A stretch of 53,290 nucleotides of DNA, from positions 1 to 53,290 of the forward strand of contig DDZS01000047.1 in assembly GCA_002346425.1 (NCBI GenBank). Reading direction: 5' to 3'. The notes under the pieces were generated by a model, which made no database searches, was not told the origin of the DNA, and worked only from the letters and a program-made list of their open reading frames with translations. Every line of letters starts with the position of its first letter. The stretch's first letter is position 1. This DNA is from Alphaproteobacteria bacterium UBA3002. GTDB lineage: Bacteria; Pseudomonadota; Alphaproteobacteria; Rickettsiales; UBA3002. Positions 50,717 through 53,290 of this stretch are shown here, piece by piece. Made by a program: the position numbers and the translations under genes.

Positions 50717-52240
50717 ATGGTTGCGCATTGTCAAACGGTCACCTTCACCGGGATTCAAACCCGGAGCGTCGATGTGCAAGCAGCAATTTCCAATGGATTA
50801 CCGGCGTTTACCATTGTCGGTCTGCCGGATAAAGCCGTCGCCGAATCACGTGAAAGGGTACGCGCCGCACTGGCCGCGCTGGGGTTAGCGCTTCCGGCTA
50901 AGAAAATAATTGTGAATCTGGCACCGGCCGATCTGATTAAGGAAGGCGGGCATTTTGACTTGCCGATTGCGCTGGCGCTGCTTGCTGCCATGGGGGTGGT
51001 GCCGGAATCGGAATTGGCCGACTATGTCGCGCTCGGCGAATTGTCGCTGGATGGGAGTTTGCTAGGCGTCAACGGGGTGTTGCCGACCGCCATTGCCGCC
51101 CAAGCAGCGGATAAAGGGATAATCTGCCCCGCCGCAAACGGACCGGAAGCCGCTTGGGCGGGAGATCTGCACGTGTTGGCAGCAGGAAGCCTGTTGGCGA
51201 TTCTAAATCATTTTAAAGGCACCCAGATGATGGTGCCACCTTCGCGTCAGATGCAGCAATCGGCGCAGCGTGGCCCAGACTTAGCCGATGTCAAAGGTCA
51301 GCATGCCGCACGACGCGCGTTGGAGATCGCCGCCGCAGGCGCGCATAATCTTTTGATGGTCGGTCCTCCGGGCGCAGGGAAATCGCTATTGGCATCGTGT
51401 CTACCGGGTATTCTCCCAGAAATGCAGCCGGATGAAATTTTGGAAACCAGCATGATCGCAAGTGTCAGCGGACATTTGCATGAAGGGCGTTTAAGCAATC
51501 GCCGCCCTTACCGCGATCCGCATCATTCGGCGTCGATGGCAGCGATGGTTGGTGGCGGCAGGCGCGCGCTTCCGGGAGAAATTTCGTTGGCCCATCACGG
51601 GGTGTTGTTTCTTGATGAATTACCTGAGTTTCCTCGTGCGGTGCTTGAATCACTGCGCCAGCCGCTGGAAACCGGTACAGTCAGTGTCGCACGGGCGCAG
51701 GCGCATGTGACCTATCCGGCAAATTTTCAGTTGATCGCGGCGATGAATCCTTGCCGTTGCGGCTATCTGGACGATGCGGCACGCGCCTGTTCCAAAGCGC
51801 CGAAATGTGCTGGAGACTATCAGCAGAAACTCTCCGGACCGTTGCTGGACCGGATTGATATGCATATCGGCGTCCCGGCGATGGATAGTTGGAGCTTGAT
51901 GAGCCCACAGCCGGCGGAACCGAGTGCCGAGGTCGCCAAACGCGTGCGGGCGGCGCGCGACATTCAGGCGACGCGCTATCGTGATCAGGGTCTGCGAACC
52001 AATAGCGATGTCTCGGGCAATGCCCTGCAAGCGGTGTTGCAGGCGGAGGATGCAGCGATGCAGATGCTGGAAGAAGCGACGCGACGCTTTAACCTCTCGA
52101 TGCGCGCGTTAACGCGTATTCTGCGTGTCGCGCGGACGATTGCTGATTTGGAAGCGTCCGCTACGGTGACCAAGGCGCATCTGGCGGAGGCATTGAGCTA
52201 TCGCCAGCCCATCGCCGGACAAGATGCACAGGCCGCGTAA
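50717..52240 (+). CDS. YifB/ComM family AAA ATPase (Mg-chelatase-like)
   Basis: A 507-residue ATPase related to ComM, a helicase that promotes branch migration during natural transformation. An N-terminal Lon-like ChlI domain (1-170) is followed by the AAA domain with GPPGAGKS (216-223), the DELPEF Walker B segment, and the NPCRCGY cysteine-containing loop typical of the family. The C-terminal helical domain ends RQPIAGQDAQAA. It is not part of a chelatase complex. It diverges from the Cache kinase gene. Confidence 0.94.
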   Translation: MVAHCQTVTFTGIQTRSVDVQAAISNGLPAFTIVGLPDKAVAESRERVRAALAALGLALPAKKIIVNLAPADLIKEGGHFDLPIALALLAAMGVVPESELADYVALGELSLDGSLLGVNGVLPTAIAAQAADKGIICPAANGPEAAWAGDLHVLAAGSLLAILNHFKGTQMMVPPSRQMQQSAQRGPDLADVKGQHAARRALEIAAAGAHNLLMVGPPGAGKSLLASCLPGILPEMQPDEILETSMIASVSGHLHEGRLSNRRPYRDPHHSASMAAMVGGGRRALPGEISLAHHGVLFLDELPEFPRAVLESLRQPLETGTVSVARAQAHVTYPANFQLIAAMNPCRCGYLDDAARACSKAPKCAGDYQQKLSGPLLDRIDMHIGVPAMDSWSLMSPQPAEPSAEVAKRVRAARDIQATRYRDQGLRTNSDVSGNALQAVLQAEDAAMQMLEEATRRFNLSMRALTRILRVARTIADLEASATVTKAHLAEALSYRQPIAGQDAQAA

Positions 52241-52297
52241 AAAACAGTTGGGTCTTTAAGCAAAATTAACTAAACTGTGCGCCAGTGAATAGCAGGG

Positions 52298-53035
52298 ATG
52301 GTCATGACCCCAAAAGACCTCATTCAAGCCAAATTTTCCGCGCAGAAGCTGCAGCATCGGTTGCAGGAAACCGATAGCGCCTTGCAGGAAATCGAAGACG
52401 AACTCGCGGACTTTATGGAAGCCTATTATGCACGGGTGGGAACCTCGATGAAAATGTTGCTAGAGCTGCGGCGGGAGTTGCGCGACCTGCAGCGCGAAAC
52501 CTTTACCCGGCAACCGATCACCGAAGTGAGCGAGCAATTTCTGCATCTACCCGCCAATCAATTGAAAGATACTATTCGCCAGCTTTATCGCGAACTGGCC
52601 CGTGACTGCCACCCGGATTGTTTAGGGGCAGAAGCAGGTGACTTAGCGAGTGAGCGCATGAAGCATCTAAATGCAGCCTATACAGAGCGTAATTTGAGCG
52701 CATTGTGGCGGCTAAAATGGGAGATGATGCAAGAGCGCTCTGGCGGGGCATTAAGCCATAAAGAGCGGTTGACGCTTTATAAAGCGCAAGTGACACAGAT
52801 GCAGGATTCGCTGGAGGCGTTGAATCAACGTGAGGCATCTCTGAAGCAAAGTGAAGCTTACCAACTGATGCAACATGCACGCTTCATGCGGTTAGCCGGG
52901 CAGGATTTTCTAAGCTTGGCGGAAAATCGGATGCAGGCGGAAATTGCTGAAACGCGCGCCGCGCTCGCACGGGCTCGCCGCCAACAGCATTATTGGCACG
53001 TCATGCAGCGCCAAGAGGCACCGGTATCGGCTTAA
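52298..53035 (+). CDS. J-domain (DnaJ-like) protein with flanking coiled coils
   Basis: A 245-residue protein. A degenerate J domain lies around residues 85-140, with RQLYRELARDCHPD containing the HPD motif (105-107) needed to stimulate Hsp70 (DnaK). Long helical coiled-coil-like segments lie before it (10-70) and after it (155-235). There is no Gly/Phe or zinc-finger domain, so it is a type III J-protein. ATG 52304 is an alternative start with a slightly better-placed GGGA. It converges on rpoH, the heat-shock sigma factor, which is suggestive. Confidence 0.8.
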   Translation: MVMTPKDLIQAKFSAQKLQHRLQETDSALQEIEDELADFMEAYYARVGTSMKMLLELRRELRDLQRETFTRQPITEVSEQFLHLPANQLKDTIRQLYRELARDCHPDCLGAEAGDLASERMKHLNAAYTERNLSALWRLKWEMMQERSGGALSHKERLTLYKAQVTQMQDSLEALNQREASLKQSEAYQLMQHARFMRLAGQDFLSLAENRMQAEIAETRAALARARRQQHYWHVMQRQEAPVSA

Positions 53036-53071
53036 CGCTGCAATAGTAGTGGATGGGCTGGTTGTCGACGA

Positions 53072-53100
53072 GTCATCCTCGGGCAACGCCCGAGAATGAC
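53072..53100. repeat. 29-bp palindromic element between the J-protein gene and rpoH
   Basis: GTCATCCTCGGGC, loop AAC, GCCCGAGAATGAC: 13-base arms with one mismatch. Palindromes of this GTCAT..GCCCGAG..ATGAC form recur many times in alphaproteobacterial chromosomes as REP-like elements. Here it lies between two convergent genes and may serve as a bidirectional transcription terminator. I saw only this copy in the window. Confidence 0.65.
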
Positions 53101-53111
53101 AAGCTCTACTG

Positions 53112-53290
53112 TCAGGCCGCTTCTGGATTGGGAAGCAGGGGCGTGGCTTGCGCCTTTGTGACATGCGTGCTGAGTTTTTCCAGCGCACGCGCTTCGATCT
53201 GACGAATCCGCTCTCGCGACACTCCGAATTCTCCGGATAATTCTTCCAGCGTCATCGGCTCTTCGGCCAGGCGACGCGCCTGAATAATGC
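53112..53290 (-). CDS. rpoH: RNA polymerase heat-shock sigma factor RpoH, C-terminal part
   Basis: Only the last 59 residues are visible; the gene continues past the window end. The sequence is sigma region 4.2: EPMTLEELSGEFGVSRERIRQIE and then ARALEKL, the -35 recognition helix-turn-helix. The order of residues fits RpoH (sigma-32) rather than RpoD, because RIIQARRLAEEP precedes it. A short Ala/Pro tail follows. The stop is at 53112. Confidence 0.85.
   Translation of the reverse strand, partial: IIQARRLAEEPMTLEELSGEFGVSRERIRQIEARALEKLSTHVTKAQATPLLPNPEAA

Overview
This window is chromosomal DNA from an alphaproteobacterium. The gene orders are typical of that class: aminotransferase-hom-glpX-recJ; coxB-coxA-ctaB-ctaG-coxC-DUF983-SURF1; murA-hisG-hisD-UPF0262-infA-maf; and a terminal rpoH. 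The gene content (PHA synthase, aa3 oxidase, hopanoid genes hpnC and hpnD, DUF2336 proteins, A. ferrooxidans-type GshA) suggests an aerobic, free-living member, perhaps near Rhodospirillales or Micavibrionales. That placement is inference. I see no insertion sequence, prophage, integrase or CRISPR array. No gap between genes exceeds about 155 bp.

Layout. 1-2175: the 5' part of phaC (minus) diverges from a Pro/Gln-rich lipoprotein. 2247-7503: amino-acid, sugar-phosphate and DNA repair operon (aminotransferase, hom, glpX, recJ). 7638-10531: a histidine-rich protein behind a Fur-box-like site, then recQ. 10640-20906: the cytochrome aa3 operon with two very small membrane genes, running into an M32 carboxypeptidase, thrC and an M16 peptidase. 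20903-26466: a DMT transporter and nadK (minus), hpnC-hpnD (plus), and two tandem DUF2336 paralogues (minus). 26575-32491: hisE-HIT (plus) converge on a minus-strand run dcd-murA-hisG-hisD-UPF0262-infA-maf. 32544-34743: a compact four-gene minus operon (membrane protein, lipoprotein, amidoligase, class-I glutamine amidotransferase). 34837-38209: KdpD-like kinase, a single-domain receiver, KdpE-like regulator and a small acidic protein. 38312-42343: MscS channel, LpxR-type lipid A deacylase, two exported proteins. 42493-44999: tRNA-Thr, an atypical response regulator, an EAL phosphodiesterase. 45098-53290: ubiA, rsmE, gshA, an orphan pilin-like protein, a Cache histidine kinase, a YifB/ComM ATPase, a J-domain protein and the 3' end of rpoH.

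Most of the window is housekeeping. The parts that deserve attention are: the amidoligase/amidotransferase operon, whose first ribosome-binding site lies in the loop of a perfect 9-bp hairpin; the Fur-box-linked histidine-rich protein; recJ and hisE, whose conserved N-termini extend upstream of any ATG/GTG/TTG and appear to begin at ATC and ATT; a response regulator with Glu in place of the phospho-acceptor Asp, next to an intact EAL phosphodiesterase; a KdpD/KdpE pair with an extra receiver and no kdpFABC nearby; and two tiny membrane genes inside the cox operon.
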